From Mycobacterium sp. HUMS_12744610 (lineage in GTDB: Bacteria; Actinomycetota; Actinomycetes; Mycobacteriales; Mycobacteriaceae): DNA of 64,000 bases. The number at the start of each line of letters is the position of its first letter. The first letter of the stretch is position 1. Location: assembly GCF_041206865.1 (NCBI RefSeq), contig NZ_JBGEDP010000002.1, positions 1 to 64,000 on the forward strand, read 5' to 3'. Below are positions 1-8,253 of this stretch, in pieces. The notes under the pieces were generated by a model, which saw only the letters and a program-made list of their open reading frames with translations, did not search any database and was not told the DNA's origin. Made by a program: the position numbers and the translations under genes.

Positions 1-468
1 AGGACCGCCGGCGCTGCCGGCGAGCGCACCCGGCGGCTCACGCCGCCTTGCTCGTGCTCTATGGTCAAGTTCTGTTGTGCGCCTTGCGTTTTCATCGTCA
101 CCGGCTCATTCCCGCTCGGGCTTCGCCCTTCGCTCTGCCGGATCGAATCTCTTTGCATATCAATCACTTTCACTACCAGCGTGGTCGCGACTTCGTCGCT
201 ATCCAATATCGTTATTCTACAGTCTGTTTCGTGTCTCCGCTCGGCTTCGCCGTGCTTAACATCAATACTACCAACACTTTTCGGACAATCGCAACGCTTA
301 TCGCTATCACTCAATATCCGTTCATACCAACCGAATACGAGACCACACCAACGCGGCGGGGCTCACGCCCCACCGCCCACCCCTGCCGCCCTTACCCCTC
401 AATCCAACAACACACACACGCCACACCGTTGTTGAATCCGACGCACCACACCCCGCACACTCAACACC
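1..468. other. Non-coding region, no gene seen
   Basis: No credible gene is seen here. The stretch from about 120 to 320 is richer in A and T than the rest of the window. A short hairpin lies at 32-47 (GGCGGC, TCAC loop, GCCGCC). A second one with the same loop lies near 353-376. From about 340 the plus strand becomes strongly C-rich and G-poor, and this continues into the next gene. The region may hold the promoter of the phosphoesterase at 469, but I cannot place a -10 or -35 with confidence. Confidence 0.4.
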
Positions 469-1026
469 ATGCGACTCCTCGTCCTCGCCGACACCGAACC
501 CGACTGGACCTCCATCCCCCACGCCATCACCACCCACCACGCCGACACCCTCATCACCGCAGGAGACCTCAACCACACCTGGCTCAACAACGCCCACATC
601 ACCGACGCACCCGTACCCACCATCGGCATCCACGGCAACCACGACACCACCCCCTACCTAGCCACCCTCAACATCACCAACCTCCACCTCACCCCCACCA
701 CCATCAACGCCACAACGTTCATCGGCCTGGAGGGCTGCGTGCGCTATAAACGCCGTGGCCACGACGTTCTCTATACCCAGCAGGAGTATGCGGAGATGAT
801 TGCCGACATGCCCGCTGCTGACGTCCTCGTCACCCACTGCCCGCCAGCGGGCATCAACGACCACCCCGACCCTGCCCACGTCGGCATCATTGCCCTTCGC
901 GACTGGATCGACACGCACAAACCGGCGCTACTGATCCACGGCCACACCTACCCGGAAACCCCTCTACGCCAGTACCGCTCTACTCGGGTGGAATATGTCC
1001 GCGGCGCGGCGCTCGTGTCGCTCTAG
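469..1026 (+). CDS. Calcineurin-like metallophosphoesterase
   Basis: A 185-residue predicted metal-dependent phosphoesterase, probably cytoplasmic. The family's ordered motifs are visible: an N-terminal Asp strand (LLVLADTEPD), AGDLNH near residue 33, the diagnostic GNHD near residue 56, VTHCPP near residue 121 and HGHTY near residue 159. The first motif lacks the usual DxH histidine and the last is GHTY rather than GHxH, so metal ligation may differ from the classical enzymes. The substrate cannot be inferred. The first 85 or so codons are strongly biased to ACC, CAC, AAC and GCC, while the rest use ordinary mycobacterial codons; the switch is abrupt near 720. The gene stands alone, and the next gene is convergent. 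Confidence 0.75.
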   Translation: MRLLVLADTEPDWTSIPHAITTHHADTLITAGDLNHTWLNNAHITDAPVPTIGIHGNHDTTPYLATLNITNLHLTPTTINATTFIGLEGCVRYKRRGHDVLYTQQEYAEMIADMPAADVLVTHCPPAGINDHPDPAHVGIIALRDWIDTHKPALLIHGHTYPETPLRQYRSTRVEYVRGAALVSL

Positions 1027-1081
1027 GCACACTGAGGCAAGCCTCTCAGCTGCCCGCGCAAACGCCTCGAAGAAATCACCC

Positions 1082-1744
1082 TCAGACCAGGATCTCGCCT
1101 TCTGCTGGCAACACTGCTGCGAAGTCCAATTCCGAGAACCCCGCGGGCGCATGGCCACCTACGCTTACCCTCGCCCGCGCCCATGATCCGATGACCGCTG
1201 CGTTGGATCGGTAGTCGCCGCCCCCTCGGTTGTTACCCTCGCACGTCAGCAATGGCAGCGGATGTATCCGTGCCGTCCAGTCCGATCCGGGGTCAGCAAA
1301 AGGCGCTCGTGTCGTATCGACATACTCGCGGGTATCGAGGTTGAGCACGTAACGGCACTCATCGTCCGAAGCAAGCGGAACGTCCACGACGTGAGCAGCC
1401 GAAACAACGGCGTTCAGCGTCGACTCATACCCCGGGTACAGCGGCTCCAATCCCGCCGTGATCGCCACACACCGCGAGTAGTCGTGGTCATCGTGGTTGG
1501 GCGTCAGAGTCTTCTGCCACAGATTTTCACCGTCCACTTCGTTGTCGGCGTAATCCCCTGCCCACACGACGCGCATTCCGCCATCCAGTCGCAAGAATGT
1601 CTCGACGGCGCGAACGAATCTGTTCCCAACATAACTGTGTTCCATCAACTTTAGGCCATTGCCGTAAATGTGCGCCGCGAACCACCACCGCACAGTGGGA
1701 GCGACGGGCTTATCAATGATCATCGGTGCGTAGTACTGTCCCAT
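1082..1744 (-). CDS. Hypothetical protein, shared-leader gene
   Basis: A 220-residue protein starting MGQYYAPMIID that I do not recognise. It has no signal peptide or membrane segment, and is rich in Trp, Asp and Gly. The ATG at 1744 was chosen because an AAAGG Shine-Dalgarno lies about 10 nt upstream; a frame extension of six codons is less likely. It is preceded by one of the nine shared promoter-leader modules (1767-1823), so it is probably an independent unit co-regulated with its right-hand neighbours. It converges with the phosphoesterase gene. Confidence 0.6.
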   Translation of the reverse strand: MGQYYAPMIIDKPVAPTVRWWFAAHIYGNGLKLMEHSYVGNRFVRAVETFLRLDGGMRVVWAGDYADNEVDGENLWQKTLTPNHDDHDYSRCVAITAGLEPLYPGYESTLNAVVSAAHVVDVPLASDDECRYVLNLDTREYVDTTRAPFADPGSDWTARIHPLPLLTCEGNNRGGGDYRSNAAVIGSWARARVSVGGHAPAGFSELDFAAVLPAEGEILV

Positions 1745-1766
1745 GACGACACTGCCTTTCACGTCG

Positions 1767-1823
1767 GGCCCACCCCAATGGCGTGCCCATACACTCGTAA
1801 AGTGTACCGACGGCTACCGACAC
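1767..1823 (-). promoter_or_regulatory. Shared promoter-leader module, copy 1
   Basis: Read on the minus strand: an upstream box TGTCGGTAG (1814-1822), 11 bp from the TGTCG hexamer to a TACACT -10-like hexamer (1801-1806), then the conserved leader element GGGCACGCCA-TT-GGGGTGGGCC at 1767-1788, about 23 nt before the ATG at 1744. The same three parts at the same spacing recur upstream of eight other genes. The promoter role is inferred from the TAnnnT hexamer and the position. Confidence 0.65.
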
Positions 1824-1844
1824 CGTTTCTCCTGAAACCAGCCG

Positions 1845-1869
1845 GGGTACAGCGTGATTCGCTGTACCC
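1845..1869 (-). terminator. Hairpin, possible terminator
   Basis: A perfect inverted repeat with arms GGGTACAGCG and CGCTGTACCC and a 5-nt loop. It lies between the end of the gene at 1948 and the promoter module at 1801-1823. There is no clear T-run, so it could equally be an operator. Confidence 0.4.
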
Positions 1870-1905
1870 AATGTGCGCTCGAACGTCACGCAGCGCGAAC
1901 CGAGA

Positions 1906-1932
1906 GGTGTCTGCTGTTCATTAGCAGACACC
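1906..1932 (-). terminator. Hairpin downstream of the 1948 gene
   Basis: A perfect 10-bp inverted repeat (GGTGTCTGCT / AGCAGACACC, 7-nt loop) starting 15 nt after the stop codon at 1948 on the transcribed strand. The position suits a transcription terminator; no strong U-tract follows. Confidence 0.5.
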
Positions 1933-1947
1933 CCCAATCAACGGCTC

Positions 1948-2313
1948 TCACACGTCGCCGAACACTTCCTCGCGATGGAAGCGTTCGCCCCGCTCCCGAA
2001 TTTCCTCCCAGTCCAGACCCAGCGCGTCGAATAGGTGGAGCAGATCACCCAGCAAATCGCCGGTCACTGTCTCCAGCTCATCGACCAAGCTCTGACCACC
2101 TAGATGACTCGCGTATGCGATCAACGCTCGCGCCGCCCACCCTGCACGGATGTTGTTGTCGCGCTGAAGCTCTACACCTTCATGCGTCGACGCCAGGGAC
2201 TCCTTCGGCCTCCCCTCAAAAAGCCGAGCAAGTTCCGCGACGTCACTCGCCTCCATCCGCTGCGCGGTATACAGCACTACCTCCGCGTATCCGTCTGCCA
2301 CCGCGATCACCAC
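1948..2313 (-). CDS. Small MazG-like helical protein
   Basis: About 121 residues. The start is taken as one of two GTG codons (2313 or 2310) that overlap the TGA of the upstream gene, implying translational coupling. The C-terminal half (DLLGDLLHLFDALGLDWEE followed by basic and acidic residues) resembles the small helical proteins of the MazG / nucleotide pyrophosphohydrolase superfamily found in actinobacteria. The EExxE metal motif of true MazG enzymes is not obvious, so enzymatic activity is doubtful. It forms a two-gene unit with the gene at 2307-3035. Confidence 0.55.
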   Translation of the reverse strand: MVIAVADGYAEVVLYTAQRMEASDVAELARLFEGRPKESLASTHEGVELQRDNNIRAGWAARALIAYASHLGGQSLVDELETVTGDLLGDLLHLFDALGLDWEEIRERGERFHREEVFGDV

Positions 2314-3035
2314 TGAGTGGGGCTGTTCAATGCCCGGACTGGCAGAGTGAACCACCTCCGCAGAGCACTGGCGGCATCGGCGCTGTCGCCTCCATTGCCG
2401 ACGCCGCGCCAAACCGCCGTGCCCAACTGCGCACCCGTCCCGTCATAATCGGTGTAGTTGAGCAGCCCGGCGTACCGTGGCCGCTGTGACCTGGCGGCGA
2501 ACTTCGCCACCACGCGGTTGGCCCCTCGCGTCCACTGGAGCTCACCGAGATTACCCCCGGCCAGGCGCCAGCCCCACCGGGCCGCGAGGTCGACCAAGTC
2601 GATCAATTCCGCCAACGTCGCCTCACCAGGGCCCTCCGGCAGTGTTACGGACTCGATGGTCCGATTGTGCTGCGGACCCACTGCTGCGGCCTCCAGCGAC
2701 CCGTAGAGCGCCTCGATGACGCCCTCGGCGGCCTCGGCGATCCCTTCCCGATGATCAGCCATGCGCTCGTCGAAACGCGCCTGGTCCTCCTCGGCGATAT
2801 CGCCATATTCGTTGCGCATTGACGATACGAACTCGTCCTTGTCACGTATCGCCGCCGCCAAGCCCGCAACTGCCTCAGTAGCCACCAGGCCGGGCGGGTC
2901 TGCCCTCTCCGCGGTGGTCGCCTGGGCCGCGGCCAGATCACCCAAGGCGACCAGCAATCGACCTCTCGCCTGACCTACCAGACCCCCACTGAAATCACAC
3001 GTCAGATCCCTCGGCACACCTGAAACAGCAGTCAT
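2307..3035 (-). CDS. Hypothetical protein
   Basis: A 242-residue, Ala- and Asp-rich protein with no family recognised. The N-terminal half is predicted helical, with acidic-basic stretches (DQARFDERMADHREG). The C-terminal half has aromatic residues (GWRLAGGNLGELQW). The ATG at 3035 follows GAAGGG with good spacing; the preceding GTG at 3038 is an alternative. It is the first gene of a two-gene unit behind promoter-leader module 2 and is coupled to the gene at 1948. Confidence 0.6.
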   Translation of the reverse strand: MTAVSGVPRDLTCDFSGGLVGQARGRLLVALGDLAAAQATTAERADPPGLVATEAVAGLAAAIRDKDEFVSSMRNEYGDIAEEDQARFDERMADHREGIAEAAEGVIEALYGSLEAAAVGPQHNRTIESVTLPEGPGEATLAELIDLVDLAARWGWRLAGGNLGELQWTRGANRVVAKFAARSQRPRYAGLLNYTDYDGTGAQLGTAVWRGVGNGGDSADAASALRRWFTLPVRALNSPTQW

Positions 3036-3060
3036 CACACAAAACCCTTCGCGAATCGTC

Positions 3061-3115
3061 GGCCCACCCCAATGGCGTGCCCGGACACCACAATTCTATT
3101 GGACGACTCCGACAA
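3061..3115 (-). promoter_or_regulatory. Shared promoter-leader module, copy 2
   Basis: Minus strand: upstream box TTGTCGGAG (3107-3115), 11-bp gap, TAGAAT -10-like hexamer (3093-3098), then the leader element at 3061-3082 (GGGCACGCCA-TT-GGGGTGGGCC). A Shine-Dalgarno and the GTGTGATG start context follow. It drives the gene at 3035. Confidence 0.7.
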
Positions 3116-3200
3116 AACCCCGTGTGGTCCAATACATATCGCCACTCTTTGAACCTAAACGCCACCACCCCAGCACCCCAGCACGGCCGCGGCGACCGCG

Positions 3201-3234
<34 letters not shown>

Positions 3235-3245
3235 ACGCAAAGAAG

Positions 3246-3282
3246 ACACCCCCTCCCCACACCTGCGGCGGGTGGGGGTGTG
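3246..3282 (-). terminator. GC-rich hairpin, gene-end type
   Basis: An imperfect inverted repeat with outer arms ACACCCCC and GGGGGTGT, and the inner sequence CTGCGGCGGGT shared with the other gene-end hairpins at 4143, 8176 and 13707. It lies about 70 nt past the stop codon of the gene at 3352. Confidence 0.55.
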
Positions 3283-3351
3283 GCACGCCCTAGCACGTTG
3301 AGTGGGTGGGCGCATCGCAGCCCACCCACTCAACGTCGTTTCAGCTCCCAG

Positions 3352-3990
3352 TCAGTCAGCCAGGTCGGCACCCTGCACCGACTGATCCTCGATAGCGCAA
3401 TACACGTCGTTGCGGTCCATGGCATAGATCGCGTCCGCGACCATCGCCTCGCTGACCTCGCCTCTCGCCTCGTCAGCCGTACGGGCCGTCACCCGCACGT
3501 TGACCCTCACCTCGGCGACCACCTCGACATCGAAGTCACGGCTGCGTCCAGGCAGACCGATCTCTTCCATGATCTCGTCGAATTCACGGCAATGCCCGCG
3601 TGCGTCAGCCACGTCGTGTGCAGCCTCGATGCGCCTCTGCCATGCACGGCGGTCATCAGCCAACTCCTGTTCAGCCCGCTGAGCCTGCCAAGTCGCGGTT
3701 GCAACCGCCCCTGCCCACGCCGGCGCCAGTTCAGCGATGGCCGCGGGTGCCTCCGCCACCAACACCGTCGAGACCGGACCGGCACACACCACACTGCCGC
3801 TCTGCCCGACCACAGCGCACCGGCGCTCGCCCGTACGCACGACTTCGGGGTTCTCGACGAGCAACCAGCCTGCGACATCGACTCCATCAATCGCCGAATG
3901 TGTCACCACCTTGGGCAGTTCGCCAGCACCCAAGTATTCAGCCACCGATCGTGCCACCGTCGTGCACGACCCCTCAATAACCGCAGTCAC
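3352..3990 (-). CDS. Hypothetical protein
   Basis: A 212-residue protein of unknown function. The GTG at 3990 is chosen over an upstream ATG because CAAAGGAG lies 8 nt before it, and because the upstream extension would run through the conserved leader element. A central Ala-, Glu- and Arg-rich segment (WQAQRAEQELADDRRAWQR) is probably helical. The C-terminal part has alternating Val-rich strands (DFDVEVVAEVRVNVRVTAR). It is an independent unit with its own module (4013-4068) and gene-end hairpin (3246-3282). Confidence 0.6.
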   Translation of the reverse strand: MTAVIEGSCTTVARSVAEYLGAGELPKVVTHSAIDGVDVAGWLLVENPEVVRTGERRCAVVGQSGSVVCAGPVSTVLVAEAPAAIAELAPAWAGAVATATWQAQRAEQELADDRRAWQRRIEAAHDVADARGHCREFDEIMEEIGLPGRSRDFDVEVVAEVRVNVRVTARTADEARGEVSEAMVADAIYAMDRNDVYCAIEDQSVQGADLAD

Positions 3991-4012
3991 AACAACACTC
4001 CTTTGAATCGTC

Positions 4013-4068
4013 GGCCCACCCCAATGGCGTGCCCAGACACCACCGATTCTATCAATCAGCGCCGACAT
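4013..4068 (-). promoter_or_regulatory. Shared promoter-leader module, copy 3
   Basis: Minus strand: upstream box ATGTCGGCG (4060-4068), 11-bp gap, TAGAAT (4046-4051), leader element at 4013-4034. The CAAAGGAG ribosome site of the gene at 3990 follows about 10 nt downstream. Confidence 0.7.
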
Positions 4069-4142
4069 TCACCCGTGAACCGTCAACGTTCTGAGCGGCG
4101 CGCCGCCGGAGGAATTACCCATCCGCACAAGGGAAACCAACT

Positions 4143-4177
4143 CCCCCTCCCAACCCCCGCGGCGGGTTGGGAGGGGG
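4143..4177 (-). terminator. Perfect GC-rich hairpin terminator
   Basis: Perfect 14-bp arms (CCCCCTCCCAACCC at 4143-4156 and its complement at 4164-4177) around a 7-nt loop, about 80 nt beyond the stop of the gene at 4255. The 13707 hairpin is nearly identical, which suggests a duplicated gene-end element. Confidence 0.65.
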
Positions 4178-4254
4178 ACGGCTAGGCGGTGGCCGGCACC
4201 CGGCACCCTCCCCCGACAGGGCACAGTTTGGTCAACTGAGCGAGGAGCCAGGTC

Positions 4255-5142
4255 TCAGGTGAGCACATCCCGAACAGCGAAGCAGAACCGGTCACGCTCG
4301 GCGATTTCCGCATTGATCAGATCTAGTGCCGTGTCGACCAATTCGGCTAGGGCGTGGCTTGGGTTGGCGACGTCGGGCACGAAGATGCGCTCGGGCCGAT
4401 CGACATACACCGAGACCGAAGAACCCATGAGTGAGCCATCGTCACCCCGTGCGTGCAGGGACAGCACAATGTCTACGCCGTCATAGACACCGTCGCTATC
4501 GTGCGCTAAGTCGATGTCTAGGACGATGTACGACGGCACGACACCGCGTCTCATTCCTCCGATGTCAAGCCAGTCAACCGTGGCGCCATTCTGAAATACA
4601 TCCAGCATGAGTGAGTGCAGTGCGTAGCCGAGATCGGCTGATTCCGACTCTCGCAACATCTCGATCGTCTCCACGACGTCGTCGCGCTGCGGCAGTACAC
4701 CGGCCCACCATGCTTCATACCTCCCGCGGTTTCGTACCACGGTCATCTCGGCAACGACGCCTCCAATCCTGGTCGTCCTAGCGTCAGCGTCTCGCCACAG
4801 GACCACGGGCGACTGTTCGATGATGGCGCCGCCAGTGAGGAGATGCCGCCACCGGTTGCCATTGTCGTCCTCCCACATCAGGGTGGCCCCTTCGTCTGCG
4901 TAGGGTGCCAGCGTGGCCAAGACCTTCTCAACGGTGTCGTCGAAGACGCCTCGGAAGCCGTTGACAACTAGGGCGCCAGGCACCTGGTGATCGTCGACGC
5001 TAAAGCCGATAGCCGAAAGCTCGGCACGGGCACTGCCCACCGCGGTGACGCCGAGTGCTTCGGTAATCGCGCGCAGCGCGAGCTCCTTCTGGTCACCGGC
5101 GATAACCAATGCTCCGTCAAGCAAGTCCGTCATGCAGCTCAT
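4255..5142 (-). CDS. Hypothetical protein
   Basis: A 295-residue acidic protein with no family recognised and no signal peptide or membrane segment. The ATG at 5142 is preceded by AAAGG with 8-nt spacing. Several segments look like beta strands ending in Trp or Tyr (GATLMWEDDNGNRWRHLL; SVSVYVDRPERIFVP). The C-terminus is helical. It is a single-gene unit behind a variant leader module (5172-5227) and ends at the strong hairpin at 4143. Confidence 0.6.
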   Translation of the reverse strand: MSCMTDLLDGALVIAGDQKELALRAITEALGVTAVGSARAELSAIGFSVDDHQVPGALVVNGFRGVFDDTVEKVLATLAPYADEGATLMWEDDNGNRWRHLLTGGAIIEQSPVVLWRDADARTTRIGGVVAEMTVVRNRGRYEAWWAGVLPQRDDVVETIEMLRESESADLGYALHSLMLDVFQNGATVDWLDIGGMRRGVVPSYIVLDIDLAHDSDGVYDGVDIVLSLHARGDDGSLMGSSVSVYVDRPERIFVPDVANPSHALAELVDTALDLINAEIAERDRFCFAVRDVLT

Positions 5143-5171
5143 CTTCCCCACCTTTCGTGGATGTTATTCCG

Positions 5172-5227
5172 GGCCTACCCACGTGGCCTGCCCCTACATC
5201 AACCACCTTAATCGCGGGTACCGACAT
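5172..5227 (-). promoter_or_regulatory. Shared promoter-leader module, copy 4 (variant)
   Basis: Minus strand: upstream box ATGTCGGTA (5219-5227), 11-bp gap, TAAGGT (5205-5210), then a variant leader element at 5172-5193 with GGGCAGGCCAC in place of GGGCACGCCA. The same variant, including GATGTA just upstream, occurs only at 24262, so there are two leader subtypes. Confidence 0.6.
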
Positions 5228-5305
5228 AGATAGGTTGGTTGCCTTCAGATCTGCTGCCCGCCAATGGGTTACCCGTCTGCCAAAAGTGTTCTTGGGCAGA
5301 CGTGT

Positions 5306-5336
5306 GCGGGGTGGCCTCGGTGATCGGCCACCCCGC
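5306..5336 (-). terminator. Hairpin terminator after the DUF4192 gene
   Basis: Perfect 11-bp arms (GCGGGGTGGCC / GGCCACCCCGC, 9-nt loop) begin 5 nt after the stop codon at 5342. No U-tract follows, but strong GC hairpins are common gene-end signals in mycobacteria. Confidence 0.6.
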
Positions 5337-5341
5337 GGACG

Positions 5342-6277
5342 TCATGCCGCCAGGCCCGTGACCAAGGCGCGCACCTCTTCAGGCGGCACCGCGTGATCAA
5401 GGGCCGTGCCGAGCAGCTCCACCATCGGGTGGCTGACTCCCTCCCTCACCGCTTCATCGACGGCGACGCCGGCTACCACACCGTCACCCCGCACATATGC
5501 CGAGAACGCAAGCTGTCCGAGTGCCGCTACTCTCCAACGGCCCGGCAGCACTCGCGCCAGCAGCGCCCACAGATCCTCCATCGGGGCTGCCAGCTCAGAG
5601 ACTGCCAGCGCGTAGAAGGCATCTCGCGCACGTGGATCGTCGGTCGCCCCTGCGATGGCGGCGAGCACCAGATCTGAGGGATCAACCCCCTCGCGGTGCT
5701 GTCGAGCGGCCGCAATCGCCGTCGCGACGGCATCTGTAGATGGCCCGACATTGGCCATGAGCGGTTCCAGGTCGCCACGGCGTGCCATGTCAGGAGCCAC
5801 TACAGCTTCCAACTCCGCGCGGCTCCCATAGATCCGTCGCCCAGTCTTGGCTGCAACGAGCAGTGCGTCGCAACTGGGGTTGTCGAGCACGCCCTGGTCA
5901 CCGCAGCCGTCCGCGCAGTGCCAACGTCCGCCGGTGCGGATCGAGTCGACGACGAATGCGCCGGCCAATATGATGCCGCGCTCGTCCAGCGCGTCGCTCA
6001 CCGTCTCCACGAGCCGCTGATGGGTGCCTGCACACGCTGAGCACGACGCACCGTCTCCATCGACGATGACCGCGACCGCTGTGTCCGCGCCCTCCTGCTG
6101 AGCGGCCAACTCAGCCACCCGGTCAGCCCCAGCGGAGGCATCGCACAGATCAATCCGCAACACCACACCGATCCCATCAGCTGCGAACGTCATGACGACC
6201 AACGAGTATTCGGGTAGGAAGCCAACCAGTGCCGGGATCACCGAAATAAGCTGTGGCACAGTGCTGATTGTGTTCAT
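5342..6277 (-). CDS. DUF4192 domain protein
   Basis: A 311-residue protein matching the DUF4192 family of actinobacteria in its opening (PQLISVIPALVGFLPEYSLV) and overall length; the family's function is unknown. Two Cys pairs (CSACAGTH near residue 78; CADGC and a later Cys) could bind a metal. The ATG at 6277 follows a GGGGAA ribosome site, directly downstream of leader module 5. It has its own terminator at 5306. Confidence 0.75.
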   Translation of the reverse strand: MNTISTVPQLISVIPALVGFLPEYSLVVMTFAADGIGVVLRIDLCDASAGADRVAELAAQQEGADTAVAVIVDGDGASCSACAGTHQRLVETVSDALDERGIILAGAFVVDSIRTGGRWHCADGCGDQGVLDNPSCDALLVAAKTGRRIYGSRAELEAVVAPDMARRGDLEPLMANVGPSTDAVATAIAAARQHREGVDPSDLVLAAIAGATDDPRARDAFYALAVSELAAPMEDLWALLARVLPGRWRVAALGQLAFSAYVRGDGVVAGVAVDEAVREGVSHPMVELLGTALDHAVPPEEVRALVTGLAA

Positions 6278-6301
6278 GGTTATTCCCCAATCGGGACGTT
6301 A

Positions 6302-6356
6302 GGCCCACCCCTATGGCGTGCCCGGACACCCACAACCTACCGGCTCCCACCGACAA
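6302..6356 (-). promoter_or_regulatory. Shared promoter-leader module, copy 5
   Basis: Minus strand: TTGTCGGTGG (6347-6356), 11-bp gap from TTGTCG to TAGGTT (6334-6339), leader element at 6302-6323 with TA as the variable pair. It drives the DUF4192 gene. Confidence 0.7.
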
Positions 6357-6465
6357 TTCGTGTTCTGCCGGTCAGTTCGGCCTCCGCGCCTCATGCTCGT
6401 CGACCGCCGGCACCTCGCCGTAGAAATCGGTCACTACCGACAAGGCACGGACTTCGCGGCCTCGT

Positions 6466-7506
6466 TTAATCGTGATCCTGATCTGGGTCGGTCGCGGTGA
6501 TAACGCGCTGGCCCTCGACCACCTTGACAGGCTGCCCCTCGGCCGTCTCGACCTGTTTGATCTTGTCGAATGGAACACGCCACGTCCAACCTGCCACCCG
6601 AACCGACTGTGCGTTGACGCGCTCGACAGCTCCCCATCCGACACCGAGCAGGACACGATCGCCCACCATCACTGTGTGAGCATCCCAGATGGATGCACCG
6701 GACTCAGCCGCCTGTTCGAGTTCCCTTTTCCAGAAGCCAATCTGGTCGGTCAGCCGCGAGATCTCCGCGACTACTCGCTCCCGATGGTCGCCCACAGCTG
6801 GCGGCTGGGTCTCCACGTGTTTGACACCGCGGCCATCGGTGAACAAGGTCCGGGTATGCCCGTCGCGTGCCCGCTCGAAGCGGCGCAGCTCGGCCTCCAA
6901 TCGCCCGATACGGCGGCGTATTACCGAAGGGCTGTACCGGAAGGCTGTCGTTCCAGCCGCGGCCGCAGCACGCCGGGCGGTCTCCTCTGCCGCGTCCGTG
7001 GCATCGAACGCTTTGCGGATCGCATTATCTGCACGCTCGATTGCTTTGCGGTGGCGTCGTTCCGAGTGATGGCCGACGAGGATCGGCTGTCCCAGTGGTG
7101 GCAGGAGATCCCGAGCGTGTTTCTCGGCCTCCCAAGCCGCATCCGCCGCGGCCGACCGGCGTTCGGCCTTGGTCATGAGCGCGTCCACCCGATGCGCCTG
7201 CTGCCTCACTGCATCCGCTTCGACATCCTCCGCGGCCCGGTAAGTGTCGTCTACCTCGACGGTCACTTCGAAACCTGCTGTCTCCAGGGCCGATTTAGTC
7301 GCCTCGATCAAAGGCATCTTTGCACGGGTGTCGCGCGAACGAACTACATACCAGCTGCCCAGATTTCGTGACCACCTCCAGGCGCCAGCCCGACCGGTCC
7401 ACGGGTCAACAACCGACTTCAAGATGTCGGCCGAACCGTCACCGCGAGCAGTCCCCTCGATCAAGGTGCCGTCTGCGTGTGAATGGGTGATCGTCAAAAT
7501 CGACAT
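6466..7506 (-). CDS. DUF3560 domain protein
   Basis: A 346-residue protein beginning MSILTITHSHADGTLIEGTA, the characteristic opening of DUF3560 proteins carried by actinobacterial plasmids. The domain covers about residues 1-130. It is followed by a long Ala/Arg/Glu coiled-coil-like region (residues about 110-250) and a small beta-rich C-terminal segment (VGDRVLLGVGWGAVERVNAQ). The ATG at 7506 sits after AAGGAA; an upstream in-frame extension would cross the leader element and is rejected. Function is unknown. Confidence 0.7.
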   Translation of the reverse strand: MSILTITHSHADGTLIEGTARGDGSADILKSVVDPWTGRAGAWRWSRNLGSWYVVRSRDTRAKMPLIEATKSALETAGFEVTVEVDDTYRAAEDVEADAVRQQAHRVDALMTKAERRSAAADAAWEAEKHARDLLPPLGQPILVGHHSERRHRKAIERADNAIRKAFDATDAAEETARRAAAAAGTTAFRYSPSVIRRRIGRLEAELRRFERARDGHTRTLFTDGRGVKHVETQPPAVGDHRERVVAEISRLTDQIGFWKRELEQAAESGASIWDAHTVMVGDRVLLGVGWGAVERVNAQSVRVAGWTWRVPFDKIKQVETAEGQPVKVVEGQRVITATDPDQDHD

Positions 7507-7529
7507 GAGAGTTCCTTGGTAGTCTCGGT

Positions 7530-7585
7530 GGCCCACCCCTTTGGCGTGCCCCAACATTGCGAACACTACCGGCGGCCACCGACAA
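7530..7585 (-). promoter_or_regulatory. Shared promoter-leader module, copy 6
   Basis: Minus strand: TTGTCGGTGG (7576-7585), TAGTGT (7563-7568), leader element at 7530-7551 with AA as the variable pair. The ribosome site AAGGAA and the ATG at 7506 follow. Confidence 0.7.
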
Positions 7586-7645
7586 CAGCCAGCACAGCGG
7601 TTCAGCAGCGGCGCCGCCGCCTTGCCTTTGAGTAGGCTCCAATCA

Positions 7646-7694
7646 AAACCGCCCCCTCCCCTACAACCACGCGGGTTCGGGAGGAGGCGGTTTA
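7646..7694 (-). terminator. Hairpin terminator with T-run
   Basis: Outer arms AAACCGCC / GGCGGTTT with inner CCTCCC / GGGAGG. On the minus strand it is followed by TTTTGATT. It lies about 65 nt after the stop codon of the gene at 7761, as expected for its terminator. Confidence 0.65.
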
Positions 7695-7760
7695 GCCAGG
7701 TTTAGCCAGCCCTGGGGGCAACATTCGGCGACGCCCAAAGACGCAGGCCCCGAACGCTTC

Positions 7761-8036
7761 CTACTCGTCCTCGTACCAGCTCTCGCCGCAGTCCATGGGA
7801 TCCCAATCAGCCGGCGGATGGTCCGGATACCTCTCGCGAATTCCTGCCATGATCGGTGTCAGTCGCTCCACGTTTACCTGCTGGTGCCGCTCACACCGCG
7901 GATACCGCGCCCCTGAACCCGATAGCGCCAGATAGGCCACCACCGGCCCGTCGCAACCCACCGGCCCGTCGAGGCACTCATCAGCATCGAATCGGTCCAG
8001 AAACTCCTCGTCGGAGAAACCATCCAGAGATCCCAC
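7761..8036 (-). CDS. Small acidic hypothetical protein
   Basis: A 91-residue protein with strong acidic character (SDEEFLDRFDADECLDG; a C-terminus ending WYEDE) and four Cys. The GTG at 8036 is chosen because a GGAG site lies 6 nt upstream; earlier in-frame codons run through the leader and an ACG-repeat that would encode poly-Ser. Not recognised. It could bind a metal or act as a DNA mimic, but neither is demonstrable. It is a single-gene unit with its own promoter and terminator. Confidence 0.55.
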   Translation of the reverse strand: MGSLDGFSDEEFLDRFDADECLDGPVGCDGPVVAYLALSGSGARYPRCERHQQVNVERLTPIMAGIRERYPDHPPADWDPMDCGESWYEDE

Positions 8037-8053
8037 TGTCCACTCCGTTCCCA

Positions 8054-8108
8054 GGCCCACCCTGGTGGCGTGCCCGACACCTCGCACACTACCGCCGACC
8101 ACCGACAA
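8054..8108 (-). promoter_or_regulatory. Shared promoter-leader module, copy 7
   Basis: Minus strand: TTGTCGGTGG (8099-8108), TAGTGT (8086-8091), leader element at 8054-8075 (GGGCACGCCACCAGGGTGGG). The GTG start at 8036 follows closely. Confidence 0.7.
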
Positions 8109-8138
8109 CCACGACGTCGAGCGGCGGGGGCTGTCGAA

Positions 8139-8158
8139 CGACGACGACGACGACGACT
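8139..8158. repeat. ACG trinucleotide repeat
   Basis: Six consecutive ACG/GAC triplets between the helicase operon's gene-end hairpin and promoter module 7. This is the same arrangement as at 3202 and 13668. Confidence 0.8.
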
Positions 8159-8175
8159 CAGAACCCTCAGAAGTA

Positions 8176-8221
8176 CACCCCCTCCCCACCCCCGCGGCGG
8201 GCTGTGGGGAGCGGGCGGTGT
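8176..8221 (-). terminator. Gene-end hairpin of the MoxR-VWA operon
   Basis: An imperfect GC-rich inverted repeat of the same type as 4143 and 13707 (CACCCCCTCCCCACCC, CGCGG core, GGGCTGTGGGGAG), about 30 nt past the helicase stop codon at 8254. Confidence 0.55.
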
Positions 8222-8253
8222 GAGGCCTGATTCAGATCAACCACACCGGGGTT

